The notes beneath the pieces were generated by a model. That model was not told the origin of the DNA and did no database searches. It worked only from the letters and a program-made list of their open reading frames with translations. From NCBI GenBank assembly GCA_007570785.1, contig ML660201.1, positions 37,651,656 to 37,715,655 on the forward strand: DNA of 64,000 nt, in the 5' to 3' direction. The stretch comes from Antilocapra americana (Eukaryota; Chordata; Mammalia; Artiodactyla; Antilocapridae). Of this stretch, positions 23,751 to 34,909 are shown piece after piece; position 1 is the stretch's first letter; each line of letters starts with the position of its first letter. Position numbers and translations under genes: made by a program.

Positions 23751-23945
23751 TAGAACCAACTTCTGAGCTACCTCTGAACTACTTTCAGGAGTCCTCGGTT
23801 ACTCCTGCAAGTACAGAATCTTAGATTGTTTCTAAAACTCTGGTCTTCTTCCTCAACTCAGAGGGACTCCCTCAAAAAACTCTAAGGGAAAAAAATAATG
23901 CTTTGTTATAAAGATAACTGTCAAGTGTATTCACTGAATTAGCTT

Positions 23946-23998
23946 TTACAGTCCAAGGGGTGGCAAAGAGTCTGACATGACTGAGTGACTGAGCACGC
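23946..23998 (+). mobile_element. Bov-tA 3' end remnant
   Basis: About 50 bases (acagtccaaggggtggcaaa ... gagtgactgagcacgc) match the SINE's 3' end only. Confidence 0.75.
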
Positions 23999-23999
23999 A

Positions 24000-24680
24000 A
24001 GTAATTTTACTGGAATGATGCATATGGTAAAAATCAAGCAAAAGCAGTCTCCAAATCCATAAAACTGAATTAATATGAAATTGACCAATCTGTCCAAGTA
24101 ATCAAACTAGTGCATACCTGAAGATGAAATCTTGGAGACATTTTAGAAGACCTTTTGGGTACTTTACCCTTTCAAAGCTTTCCCAGGATAGTGTGTGTGT
24201 AGATTTTAATTAAATCGTTAAAATTGATGTGTCTCATCAAATAAATATTGCTTTTTCAAAGAAAACTGAGAGTGTCCACATAGAAGAAAACCTTTCTGGT
24301 ATTTACAAAAAAATATTGAAAAATTATTTGCATTCTGACAGTCTTTTAATCTCCTTCTTGGTAGGTTATTCTGATAAGAGTATGAATTGTATATCTTCAT
24401 TTTTATCTGTAAGAAAACCTGTCTTCTACAAGATAGTTTACTGTGAAGTTCTATCTGTGTTATGTGCTCTGAATGTGTAGATTGATTCATCCATTGTCGG
24501 GGGGGAAACTATTAAGACTTTTAAAGGTCAAAATTTGTCTAATCAAATAAGTCCTTTCCTAGGAAAATACTGGCCAGGTTTATTTTCAAAAGCAGGTAAA
24601 ATGCCACGCTTTTAAAAAGGAATTTATTCACTTACTATAGAACCAGTGTGAATTATCACTCATCTTTCTTAGTTATATTT
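24000..24680. other. Unique DNA, no gene seen
   Basis: Overlapping 83- and 90-codon frames on opposite strands (24218-24490) have no recognisable motif. A GTGTGTGTGT run sits at about 24191. Confidence 0.4.
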
Positions 24681-24681
24681 A

Positions 24682-24836
24682 GCTTCCCAGGTGGCTTAGT
24701 AGTAAAGAATCTGCCTGACAGTGGAGGAAATGTTAGTCCGATCCCTGGGCTGGGAAAATAACCTGGAGAAGGAAATGGCAATCTCCTCCAGTATTTTTGC
24801 GTAGAAAATTCCATGGACAGAAGAGCCTGGCAGGTG
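24682..24836 (+). mobile_element. Bov-tA SINE, 3'-truncated
   Basis: It has the head gcttcccaggtggcttagta and the body to agcctggcaggtgatac, after which unique DNA begins. Confidence 0.9.
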
Positions 24837-24839
24837 ATA

Positions 24840-25640
24840 CAAGTGAGAATGCACACATGAGACAGAAATATAGGAGAGCCCTATATTCCCAAACGGTTTC
24901 ATTTCTTTATATACAGAAATTTTCAGTAGGAAGTTTTACATTTCTAAAGGGCTCCAAGTCAAAAAGTATAAAAAAATATTTTTATTCAAGTTAGTCATTT
25001 ACAGGTACTCTAAAGGTGGGGCAGGATTTTGCCTTCCAGGTTCTTCATTGCCTGAGTGCTGGGTGTTTTCTGCCTTGCATCAATGTCGTGGCTTTTAGAC
25101 TCATTCCTGAAAGTGGGAGACCAAAGAATGGGGCAAGCATCACACGCACCCTTTGGGAGACAGGGTTAGGGATTCTCATCTCTTCTGAATTGTGTCCATA
25201 TTCTTGGCTGGGCATCTTCTGGTTTGATGTAGCATTCTTTGCTCTGAAAATTCATCCCTTTGCCACTAATATCATTACCCTTTCTCCCCTTTTCCTATTT
25301 TAATGTAACGTTGGAAATTTTTAGAGTCAAAATAAAATTCTTCAAGATGGGCTTTCAACTAAAAAAGAAAAAAACAACCCACATTTATCTTTTTATAAAT
25401 TTGGAGTTGAAAATTTGGGTGTGAAAGCTACTATATCTCACATTTCTGTCTTGCTAACATATGTAATTATACATGCAGATCAGAGGAAGTTGAGCTCAGG
25501 GTAAAGCTAATGAAGAGATATTTCTTTAACAGTACCATTAGCTGGGTAGAAAGCACAGCTTTGGAGTTTGATACTTTTCTGTGTGGTCTATTCTGATCAC
25601 TAAAACCATTGTAATAGGTCAGGTGAGGTCTGCTTTTCTA
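24840..25640. other. Unique DNA, no gene seen
   Basis: A 95-codon plus-strand frame at 25016-25303 shows no recognisable domain. No repeat named. Confidence 0.4.
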
Positions 25641-25651
25641 TATTTTAAATA

Positions 25652-25774
25652 CGTGTTAGTCCCTCAGTCATGTCTGACTCTGTGAGATCTCATGAACTGT
25701 AACCCGCCAGGCTTCTCTGTCCATAGAATTCTCCAGGCAAGAATACTGGAGGGGTAGCTATTTCCTTCTCCAGG
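25652..25774 (-). mobile_element. BovA monomer SINE with TSD
   Basis: Only the BovA body is present (gttagtccctcagtcatgtc to tttccttctccagg), without a tRNA-like head. The 11-bp repeat tattttaaata flanks it (25641-25651 and 25775-25785), so the short form itself was the inserted unit. Confidence 0.92.
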
Positions 25775-25930
25775 TATTTTAAATATAAACCCCAGCAAAG
25801 TAGAGACATTACAAATATCTGTGATCCCCCCAAAATCATGTTATTTCTCTGTTTGTGACTTCCCAGGTATTCTGCTCCATATTGATACAGAGCACAAAGC
25901 TCTTTTACTTTGCAGGATTATTGAGAGATT

Positions 25931-25964
25931 GTGTGTGTGTGTGTGTATGTGTGCACACGTGTGC
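25931..25964. repeat. GT-rich alternating purine-pyrimidine tract
   Basis: GT repeats followed by atgtgtgcacacgtgtgc, almost fully alternating over 34 bases. Confidence 0.85.
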
Positions 25965-25969
25965 CCATC

Positions 25970-27125
25970 TGTGTACATTTATTTCTATGTAGTGTCTGTA
26001 AAGTAAAGTTGAGAGCCGCTTTATGGTTGGACAGGCAGCCTAGACTCTTAACCAGTGTTTGGTTGGCACATTGTAACCTTACACCTTTTCCTGGAAAGTT
26101 TTGTATCCAAACAATAACTTCACCGTTGGTTGGGAAAACAGAAGGAGTGGTCTTAATTAAAAAGTACAGTGCTTTTCAATACATAAGTGAAGTGCGGGGA
26201 GCAGTCACTCAGCCAGATGTTGAAGCATACAAAGTAGGCTTAATTTTACTCTTTTATTGTTGGCTTTTTATTTTATTTTAAAATTCACTAAGACAGTAAG
26301 AGCTTCCAGAGCAGAATTAAACAGCCCTCTTTGATCTTGGATTTAGCTGACTAAAGCTGGTGGAGTTTGAAAGAAATATCACTCTCCTTTCTGAAAAGGA
26401 GGTTCAGTTCCCCTGGCAACTAAGTTGAATGGATTCTGGGTGACTTAAGAGACTACATTTGAATTTACCTTCTATGAGGTAGCTGGTTTCTCTGGTTTTC
26501 ACCGTGGATAACAAAATGTGAGCTGGCATAAAGGGAGGTATAAAAAGGTCTTAGTTTCTCTTTCTGATCTCACATTCTCAGAGATTATTAATTGAATTTT
26601 GCTTGATTTCAATGCTATTTTTAGCATGTATTCTCAACACTTCATCTTTTAGCGATTGTTCTTTTAGTGTGTTTTTGGATTATATTGTAAGTTTCAGTAA
26701 TAAAAATATGTGTCCCTCCTTGCTCTCTTCCTCTCTTTTCTAGAAGCCAATTGATAGTAAAAAGTGGCATTTAACTCATGCTCCCTGCAACTTTTTCTCA
26801 TTGTGTGTTCAAGTAAATCTCATGCTACTCATGATACAGTCAGTTACAGAAATTTGAAATGATTAAGGTCATCTCAAAGATAGTTAGCACCAAGGCACAG
26901 AACAAAGACACTGAAAACTAAATCGATTTCTTTACATCAAGTAAGTTCCAGCCCAGAGTTGGCATTTCATGAACATGGGTTGGTTGATGATGGATTGACA
27001 AGGTGGCTTTCTCAAGGCTCCAAGTGCCATTTGGTGATGAAAACAAAATGACAATTTATCGTTGATCACATTGTTTAGTCTGTAGAATATGGGTTTGGTG
27101 ACAGTATGTTTTGAGAGTGGGCATG
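25970..27125. other. Unique DNA, no gene seen
   Basis: A 116-codon frame (25931-26281) begins in the GT repeat and runs into unique DNA, with no recognisable protein. No repeats named in the rest. Confidence 0.4.
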
Positions 27126-27128
27126 AGT

Positions 27129-27346
27129 GTATGCTAAATTGCTTCAGTCATCTCTGACTCTTTGTGACCCTGTGGACTGTAGCCCACCAGGCTCCTCTGT
27201 CCATGGGATTCTCCAGGCAAGAATAATAAAGTGGGTTGCTGTGCCCTCCTCCAGGGAATCTTCCCAATCCGGGGATTGAACCTGCATCTTTTATGTCTCC
27301 TGCATTGGCAGACTGGTTCTTTACCACTAGTGCCAACTGGGAAGCC
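27129..27346 (-). mobile_element. Bov-tA SINE
   Basis: Full-length, from the BovA end (ttgcttcagtcatctctgac) to the head (ccaactgggaagccc). A short extra cttttatgtctcctgcattg segment near 27288 is an insertion or local duplication within the head. Confidence 0.92.
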
Positions 27347-27349
27347 CTT

Positions 27350-28595
27350 TTTTGAGGGACAGGGTGGGGGGTGCGGCTCAAAATGCATTCTGAATTCTGT
27401 ATCATGGCAGAGTTGTAAAAGAATCTCCTTTCTTACTCCCAACAAAACCATTTAGGAATCAAGGAATAGAAATTTGGAACAGAAATGTAAGCACGTATCT
27501 GATAAAAGACCCGTTATGCACAGCCATTGCTTTCTTTCTGCCTCAAAGTTGCCTGCAAGGATACGCCTTCTAACTCAGAAAGTGATCTCCTTTTTAGAAG
27601 TGATAGGATTATGTTCCTGCAAGATATGTTTAACATTGGTTTAACTAAATATTCAATTGAAAGGCAAATAAAAACATATTACTGGGGGGGGGGGGCAAAT
27701 ACTTGCAATGTATCTGTCAAGCAGTAAGACCTGTCACTAGAGGAGCACAGCCATCTTCTTCCATAGCACAGCAGGAGGGAAATCTACCTGGAAAGGAGAA
27801 TGTAGGGAAAAGGGTGATCCAGATCAAGCTGACAGGTGTGCTAGGGGCTATTTTTTTTTTTTTTAAAGAGAAGGAATGGGACCATAAGCATCATGATTTT
27901 CATACTGCAATGGTGAATAGTATTAACTGTTACATGTGCTCAAAAATAGAGTTTGAGAATTGTTTGACTTTTGACAGTTCCCCATAGAGCGCATTCAATG
28001 TATGAGCAGTTAAATGTATCCTTGACTATAATTGTGATTTTATCTAACACAGGACTAAAGTACTTTGTGATGTAGGTGTGTTATTTCTCTTTATTTAAAA
28101 AAAAAAAAATTACCCTGCACATCCTTTTTCATTTTATTCTCCCTTGAATTTTATAATGATCTTAGTGACAATAGTCTTTATGAAGCTAAGAATGAGAATG
28201 AAAGGAAGCTCTACAGTGGGAGTGTTATTGACATCAGTGACCTTTATTACTAAGAGATGCTCTATTATGCGTTAAAGATGAAGGCTGTTTTTAAAGTCTT
28301 ACTCGTTTAGCATTAATTTTCCAAAACAGCTTAATGGGCATGTCAAGTACTTTGAATTTGAAGACTCTTACTTTGCATCTTCAAGGAATTTTGGATTATG
28401 GTTGTATATGCTCAGGGTCCTGGAGGCCCTCCTAGAAACACAAGTAAGGAAAGTCAGATCATTTTGGATTAAGTGTCTCCAAGCACTAGAAGTGAGAGTA
28501 ATAAGTGCCTGGCTATGTGTTCAGTGTTGCCTGCTTCCCCTCTGTCCCTGTGTGTATCATCGGGAATTCATTGCTCTCTCACACACCCACAACAC
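27350..28595. other. Unique DNA with homopolymers
   Basis: It contains G12 at 27684-27695, a T-run near 27849-27863 and an A13 run near 28099-28111. No gene; frames such as 27703-27987 have no recognisable motif. Confidence 0.4.
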
Positions 28596-28599
28596 TCTG

Positions 28600-28745
28600 T
28601 ACTTATCACTAAGTGGTCTACTGTTCAAGGTAGCCAACGTTGCTGCTCCCAGAGTTGGAAACCCTCAGCCTTATCCTTCACTGAGCCTAGTGGTTGGTAT
28701 ATGTATACTGCTCAGTAAATGATAGTTACATTGAACATATTGTAG
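28600..28745 (+). repeat. L2 3' end relic
   Basis: The terminal string 'atactgctcagtaaatgata' followed by cattgaac is L2-like. Confidence 0.45.
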
Positions 28746-28759
28746 CTGCATTTAACTTT

Positions 28760-29760
28760 ACCTTGGGACCATCAAAATTCCCTCGAAGTCTTAGAGGAAA
28801 TGACAGTTAAGCTGGGCCTTGAGCAGATGAGGACTTGATTTGGGTAGAGGAAAAGATGCCCCAACAAGAGGCAAGAGCTGATATAAAATTACAGTGCGAA
28901 GAAAAAGGAGCAACTTCTTCATGTGAAAGCAAAGGACTCAGTGCATCATATGTAACTGGTTGATGAGGTTGGAAAGAGAGGCAGGAGCCCAGGTTTTGAC
29001 AGATCTTATGATGGGATGTCGGTTCATCGGTTTATTCTTTTCACGGATATTACTTGCATATATGTGATAAACTTCAGATCAACGGGTGATACAGTGTCGA
29101 ATGAGACTGACAAAGTCTATGTCCCATTGAACTTACAGATCAGTAGAGAAAATTGAAGATAAATCCATCTACATATATAAGGATAATACTTGAAAACTGA
29201 GTAATGAATCCCAGGAAGAAAAATGCATATAGAAAATAGCATAAGTAGAGTAAGAAGGCAGAGGTACTTGCAGAAAGGGTAGTCAGAGTAGACATTCTGA
29301 GGAGGTGACACTCAGCTGGGGTCTAAAGGAAGAGCAGGAGGCAGCGAGGGAGAGGTGACAGAAGGGAACTCTGGGGCTGGGGAACAGCAAGTGCTAAGCT
29401 GCGAGAGGAGACCGGCAGCCTGGGGCCCAGGAAGTGTGACAGAGAGTGGCCCAAGGAGGGCACAGCCTCCTGGACATGTGCCACGTCACAGCACACAAGG
29501 CTTTACTGGCCAGCGAGGTCATTCTCAGTGTAGCGCAGAGTCATTGAGGCGGAGGTGGCAGTGACCTGACAGACCTTTGTCTATGGCTGCTGTGGGGAAG
29601 AGGGGTGAAATGGGCATGAGGGGACGCTGGGAGGCCATTCGGGAGAGGACGTGGCGGTCCCCTCCAGGTCTGAGGCCACGGTGGTTGGCACTGGCATGGT
29701 GGACTTTTGGATGGAAAGAAACAGACACTTTCAGACTGTAGTTTGGAAATAAAACCAAGA
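28760..29760. repeat. Old L2-like repeat region
   Basis: Strings such as ctgggccttgagcagatgag, cattctgaggaggtgacact and ggggaacagcaagtgctaag resemble the same old family seen at 10.9 and 54.3 kb. The 29340-29700 part is GC-richer and contains several short frames without recognisable protein. Confidence 0.4.
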
Positions 29761-29764
29761 GGAA

Positions 29765-30690
29765 TGTGAACTAGTGAATATTCTTTGCCTGCAGAATCAG
29801 GACCCTAGCTGCAGATGGCTTCATGTGTAACTATTCTTCAGTAGAAAGGGAACGTGAGTCTTTAATGTCAAATGTGCCATAATAGGAAAATGAAATTAGG
29901 TGAAACAAGGACATATCAGTCTTTGCTGGAACTTTGCCTGATTGCTCTAACATAGCTTTGCCTGTCAGTTTCAGGGGCAAGAAAAGGAGTCATGACTTTA
30001 CTATTAGTAAGAGGGGGATGAATTCATGTTAGTGTGCAGGTGACCACTGTCCTCACAGCCCCTTGGACTTCAAGACAGAGCATTCCTGGCCATTCGTGAT
30101 GTTTCTGATGCGTGACCGTAGAGGAGACTCTATGGAATGAGAGAGCTTGCTCAATTCAAGGTCATGTGGTAAGGCAAAGAAGGTTGCCCTGAACATGCTT
30201 GCAGGTGGAAACCACTTAGGATTTTTAAAAAGCAGCTTTTGTAAATAATGCAATTCTGGACTTGTCCAAATGCCAAAAGCAAATGATTTTGTTTGCACTT
30301 TGGCACCAGTGAAGAATTTAACGGCTTCAGACACTCACAACAAATTTTATAACGCCTTTTCTTGGCTTGAGAAGAAGGCTTTTTGGTTCTTCCCTGAGCC
30401 TGATGGGAACACACCGTCCAGTTGGCCAGCTTGTCAAGGTCAGGGCAATGCTCTCAGCCAACAAAGGGGACCTTGATTCCTGACAGTAATTTGAGAGGTG
30501 ATCTTCAGCAAAGGAGCTAAGGAGTACACCAGGACCACTAGTAAAGGACTGTACTGGGTGTGTAGAGCATTGTGGAAGGTGTTCATTCAAGATAAAGAAC
30601 TTGAGTGTCTGATGTACCTCAGGTCATATGAGTGCTCTGTAGAGGGATGCTCTGGAGGAGCTGCTTCCTGGGAGCTCACACTCTAGTTGG
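29765..30690. other. Unique DNA, no gene seen
   Basis: Several overlapping 70-93-codon frames lie on both strands at 30050-30590. Their overlap in all frames argues against coding. Confidence 0.4.
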
Positions 30691-30704
30691 TGAGATGAGG
30701 TAAG

Positions 30705-30903
30705 TGTTAGTCACTCAGTCATTTCTGACTGTTTACAACCCCATGGACTGTAGCCCACCAGGCTCCTATTCATGGAATTCTCCAGGCAAGAATACCGGAG
30801 CAGGTTGCAATTGCCTTCTTCAGAGATCTTCCTGACCCAGGGGTTGAACCCAGATATCCCACACTACAGGCAGATTCTTTATCATCTGAGCCACCAGGGA
30901 AGC
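30705..30903 (-). mobile_element. Bov-tA SINE with 14-bp TSD
   Basis: Full-length. tgagatgaggtaag occurs on both sides (30691-30704 and 30904-30917), and the head ends ctgagccaccagggaagc. Confidence 0.95.
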
Positions 30904-30919
30904 TGAGATGAGGTAAGAC

Positions 30920-32250
30920 CATGTGCAAATACATCAGGTAATACTGGTGAGAACATTACCAAAGAAGAGCGAAGAGTGTTCAAAGGAAGGAGCAGTGACA
31001 TCCCCATTGAGGCACTCAGAGAGGGCCCCAAGGAATGGGAACAATGACATTATAAGATCCTAGGATCACAGCATTGGAAAGACTCTTAGAGACCTAGAGA
31101 GGTGTGTGATAGTGGGCACTTTACCTTCCTGGGCTTCACCTATAAAATGAGGATCACTGTACCTCCTTCCTCGGGTGGTTATGAGGATATCGTATGCTCC
31201 ATGCTGAGTCTAGTTTCTGACACCAAGAAGCTATTGTATTTTTATTGTTTTAGCCCCACCCCTGTCTGATATAATCTTAACATTTTGCTGTTTTATCCTT
31301 CTCCTTGGACACCTGCAATGATAGATTCTCCTCCTCCTCCTCTCATTCCCTTTGTGAATCATCTCAATGTCAAAAATTGTTAATTGGTGGATGGATAAAT
31401 TATTAAGAGATGAGAAAAGGTGGGGAGGGCCTTTCAGATAGGAATACCTGAATCAGCAAACACTAGTACAAGCATACGTGGGGCATATTCTGGCAACAGC
31501 TCGTGATCTCATTTGGCTAGAGGATTTGGTTTCAGGGTCACAGAGAGGAAGTGAGAAGGGCAGGTGCAGTGGTCTGGAGAGGTCTTGAGTACCAGGGTCA
31601 CCAGGCAGATCTAAACTGTCTACTAAATGAAACAACTAGGCTTTCCACATTAGAAGTCAGATCAAGCATCAGATGAGAGGAGATAACCAAGTGGTGAGCT
31701 AATCGAATGTTTACTGGAGGTTAAGTCCTAGGAAACTGGCGCAAGATACCAAACTAATACAATGCACATCAGAGGGAAGGTGTCCCCTCTATACACTGAC
31801 ACCCTGGGCTCCTGGGGAAATTCCTTTCATTCTGTTCAGACCCATCCTGGAGACCAGAGGCTGAAGCTGCCCCTTCTTCCTCTTCTATGTAAGTTTGGGT
31901 TGCTGATGGGTCTCCCAGACCACAGGGTGCTGAATTATCCATAGTGGATGAGTCAGTCCAGGTTGAGGCTGGTACCTTGACTGCATTTTGGGGACACTGG
32001 CTGACGTCCTCACTTGAGACTGAAGTGGTCTTCTAGATTGGGACCCTAACTCTTTAAAGACTCATGCTCTTCCATTCCTTCTATACCCTAGAGTTGGCCC
32101 TCTTGTGTGATCCTTTCTCCTTTACCAATCTGAGCTTTTCCTAGTCTTTGGGTCCTCAAACCATTTGCTCTGTAAAATGCTGTGAGGAGAGAGGAGGAGA
32201 GAGGCCTTCATTTTTAGCCAGTACTTCATTCCTTTGAGTTTGTGTATCTT
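30920..32250. other. MIR and L2-like background, no gene
   Basis: Apart from the MIR at 31.1 kb, a CTC repeat lies at about 31328-31345. The 31390-31640 part has L2-like wording. No convincing frame. Confidence 0.4.
31110..31245 (+). repeat. MIR SINE relic
   Basis: It has cttcacctataaaatgagga, then 'ggtggttatgaggatatcgt' and an end near ctgacaccaagaagctattg. Confidence 0.65.
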
Positions 32251-32257
32251 CTTCAGT

Positions 32258-32470
32258 GGGCTTTCTGGGTGGCTGAGTGGTAGAGAATCTACCTGCCAAT
32301 GCAGGAGATGCAGGTTCAATCCCTGGGTAGGGAAGATGCCCTGGAGGAAGAAATGGCAACCCACTCCAGTATTCTTGCCTGGAAAACTCCATGGACAGAG
32401 GAGCCTGGCGGTCTACAGTCTATGGGAGTCTCAAAGAGCCAGACACGACTGAGCGACTGAGCACAACACA
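32258..32470 (+). mobile_element. Bov-tA SINE
   Basis: Full-length, from gggctttctgggtggctgag to cacgactgagcgactgagca, with low divergence and an ACAACACA-type tail. Confidence 0.95.
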
Positions 32471-32474
32471 GCTC

Positions 32475-34505
32475 ATCGTCTTCAGTAGGAACTGGGAAAA
32501 GGGGAGGGGAACATACAAAACCAAAACAGAAAGTTGCCCCTGGGATGCCTGGGAGAAAGAAAACACGCAGAAAACAAGCTGACAGCTGAGCCCTTCCAGG
32601 CATATGTGTAAACCTGATGGCTCTAGGACTCTTTGCCTCTCAGAGCCGGCTGCCTGGGAGGCGGTGCAGAAGAATGGGCAAAGCCCAGCATGAGACACAG
32701 AGACTCTGGGACTTAATCCTTTTAGTGACTGGTGATAATCTGGAGTAAATCAGTAACCTTTTGTGGCACTCGGTATCTCGTATCTCGTCTTTTAAATGAG
32801 GTGGCTACATCAGATTAGACCAGTTTGGACGGTCCTTTGTGGAGCTAGCAGACTATGCTTTTGCCTTTCTCAGCCCCTGAAAGATGTGATTAATCTGATT
32901 CTTCAACAAATATATGTGACTGATTATCTAGAAGAACATCTGTATTGAAATAGTTGAGAACTGAATTTAGTCCTTTAAGCCAGAGCTTCCCCTCTTCCGT
33001 GCTTGGCTGCCTGGTAAACAAATAGCCTTTCTCCTGAACAAAACTTATTTGTGATATTGCAGTTTCCTAATCAGAAGAGGAGGAATATGCATCTAAAAGA
33101 ATTTCTTAAGGTTTTATTCACTGTTTGCTTAGTGGGGTATTATATTTAGCCACATTTTAAGCTCTCCAATTTCCTTTGAAATGTGCATGGAGGGAAATGA
33201 GAAAAGCAATCGGAAAACAATAGAAAAGGCATTTAGAACAAATAGAGGAAGGCTTGGTAAAACCCACAAATGTTTGGGAAATACTTCAAGACTTTCTGCA
33301 GGGTCTTAAAACACGCCACCTGTTTCTCTCATTTGGGGCTTAAATGAGATGTGTGCACTGCTTTCAAAGCTATCAAGAGCTATAGAAGTTTTGCCTCCAA
33401 GTGAATAAACGTGGAAAATGCATCGTCATCGCCTCTTAACTATTAGCGCATCCTGTTTCAGACGTTTTTGAAGATAAGACTTTATCTTGGTTTTTCACTT
33501 CCTGCTTTATAATTGCCCAGCTAAGCTAATGCAGCCCATTTGGTATTGTGAACATTCAAAACACTCTTCTGCATAAAAGCCAGTGTCCCCTCATTATGTA
33601 AAACAGATATTAAAATAAAAATAGTAACTCCCTGCCTCTACCCAGGATCAAGACTCCAGCTGAATCCTGAAGTTTAAGCTCCTTCAGAGCTGCCCTTTTA
33701 TGCTCATAAACATTTACTAAACTTAAAACACTGGCACTTCCTTCTGAGGTGTCCTCTTTCTGTCTTTTTCTCTCCCTTGCCTGCAAATGATGGTACAGCC
33801 CCCGTGGCACCCAGCTGCCTCCCTGTGTACCTGGTGTCGTGAACCCTCCAAGTCAGGAGTCATGTTGCAGGGAAATGCCATACAGTTTTGGCATCCGTTT
33901 CCCTTTCACAGGTGTCTTATTACATTTTGACAGGTGTCTGACACAAGATTCTGTCAGGGCTGGGATTTAACCTTAGAATGCCACTTTCGATTAGGGTGTC
34001 TCTGCATAGGAAACAGCAGAATGGATCTGAGTGCCTGATGCCTCAATATTGTGTTTAATTTCATTTCTGAACCAGATGCACTGCCTGTATGGACTGCTGC
34101 TGCTGCTTTTTCTTTCTTTCTCAGGTGCTACAGAAATAGGTGCTGGTTGTGCTCTGTCTCTAGAACTGTGACTGTGATGAGTTGTTCTTATTAAGGGAGT
34201 CGGATGAAGCAGAGCTGTCATCCTAAAATATATTCACTGGAAGGCAGATCTGCTATTGTTTTGATACCTTCACACTTAATGGGGTTTTAATTTATCATAA
34301 ATGTCTAGACTGCTAATAGCAATGAAACTCATTAGAAATCATATTCTAAATATATGAGGTAGAAGAAAATAAGTGATTGAGAACTAGATGGGGAAAGGCT
34401 GTGAGTGGGTAGAAGCCCCTAGAACCTGTTTACAGAGTCAAGTCGGACACTTGCAGACACTATCATCTTCCCCTTCTTCCCAATGTTATTTGTTAATTTT
34501 GGTTT
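32475..34505. other. Repeat-free island with paired GATA sites
   Basis: About 2 kb without a young SINE or LINE; only a weak MIR-like trace near 32700-32820. No coding frame of note. It contains the inverted pair aagataa/ttatctt at 33471-33488. The lack of insertions is compatible with, but does not show, constraint. Confidence 0.4.
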
Positions 34506-34509
34506 CCTG

Positions 34510-34607
34510 GTTTGTTTGTTTGTTTGTTTATGTATATTCAGTTCTGCCTGGCAAGTATGGTTCTCATACATACATACATACATATATATATACACACATA
34601 TACACAA
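34510..34607. repeat. (GTTT)n and (CATA)n simple repeats
   Basis: About five GTTT units at 34510-34529. From 34565 to 34607, CATA units pass into TA and CA repeats. The Bov-A2 inserted just beyond the latter. Confidence 0.85.
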
Positions 34608-34618
34608 TTTATACAAAT

Positions 34619-34895
34619 ATTGCTGCTGCTGCTAAGTCACTTCAGTCGTGTCCGACTCTGTGCGACCCTAGAGATGGCAGCCCACCAGGCTTCCCTGTCC
34701 CTGGGATTCTCCAGGCAAGAACACTGGAGTGGGTTGCCATTTCCTTCTCCAATGCATGAAAGTGAAAAATGAAAGTGAAGTCGCTTCAGTCGTGTCCGAC
34801 TCCTAGTGACCCCAGGGACTGCAGCCTACCAGGCTCCTCCATCCATGGGGTTTTCCAGGCCAGAGTACTGGAGTGGGGTGCCATTGCCTTCTCCA
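34619..34895 (-). mobile_element. Bov-A2 dimeric SINE with TSD
   Basis: Two BovA monomers with the tail repeat tgctgctgctgctaagtcac at the left. The 10-bp repeat ttatacaaat flanks it (34609-34618 and 34896-34905). One of the least diverged elements in the window. Confidence 0.95.
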
Positions 34896-34909
34896 TTATA
34901 CAAATGAGA

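Noticed and set aside
25931..26281. 116-codon frame
   Set aside because: It begins inside the GT repeat (CVCVYVC) and continues without recognisable sequence.
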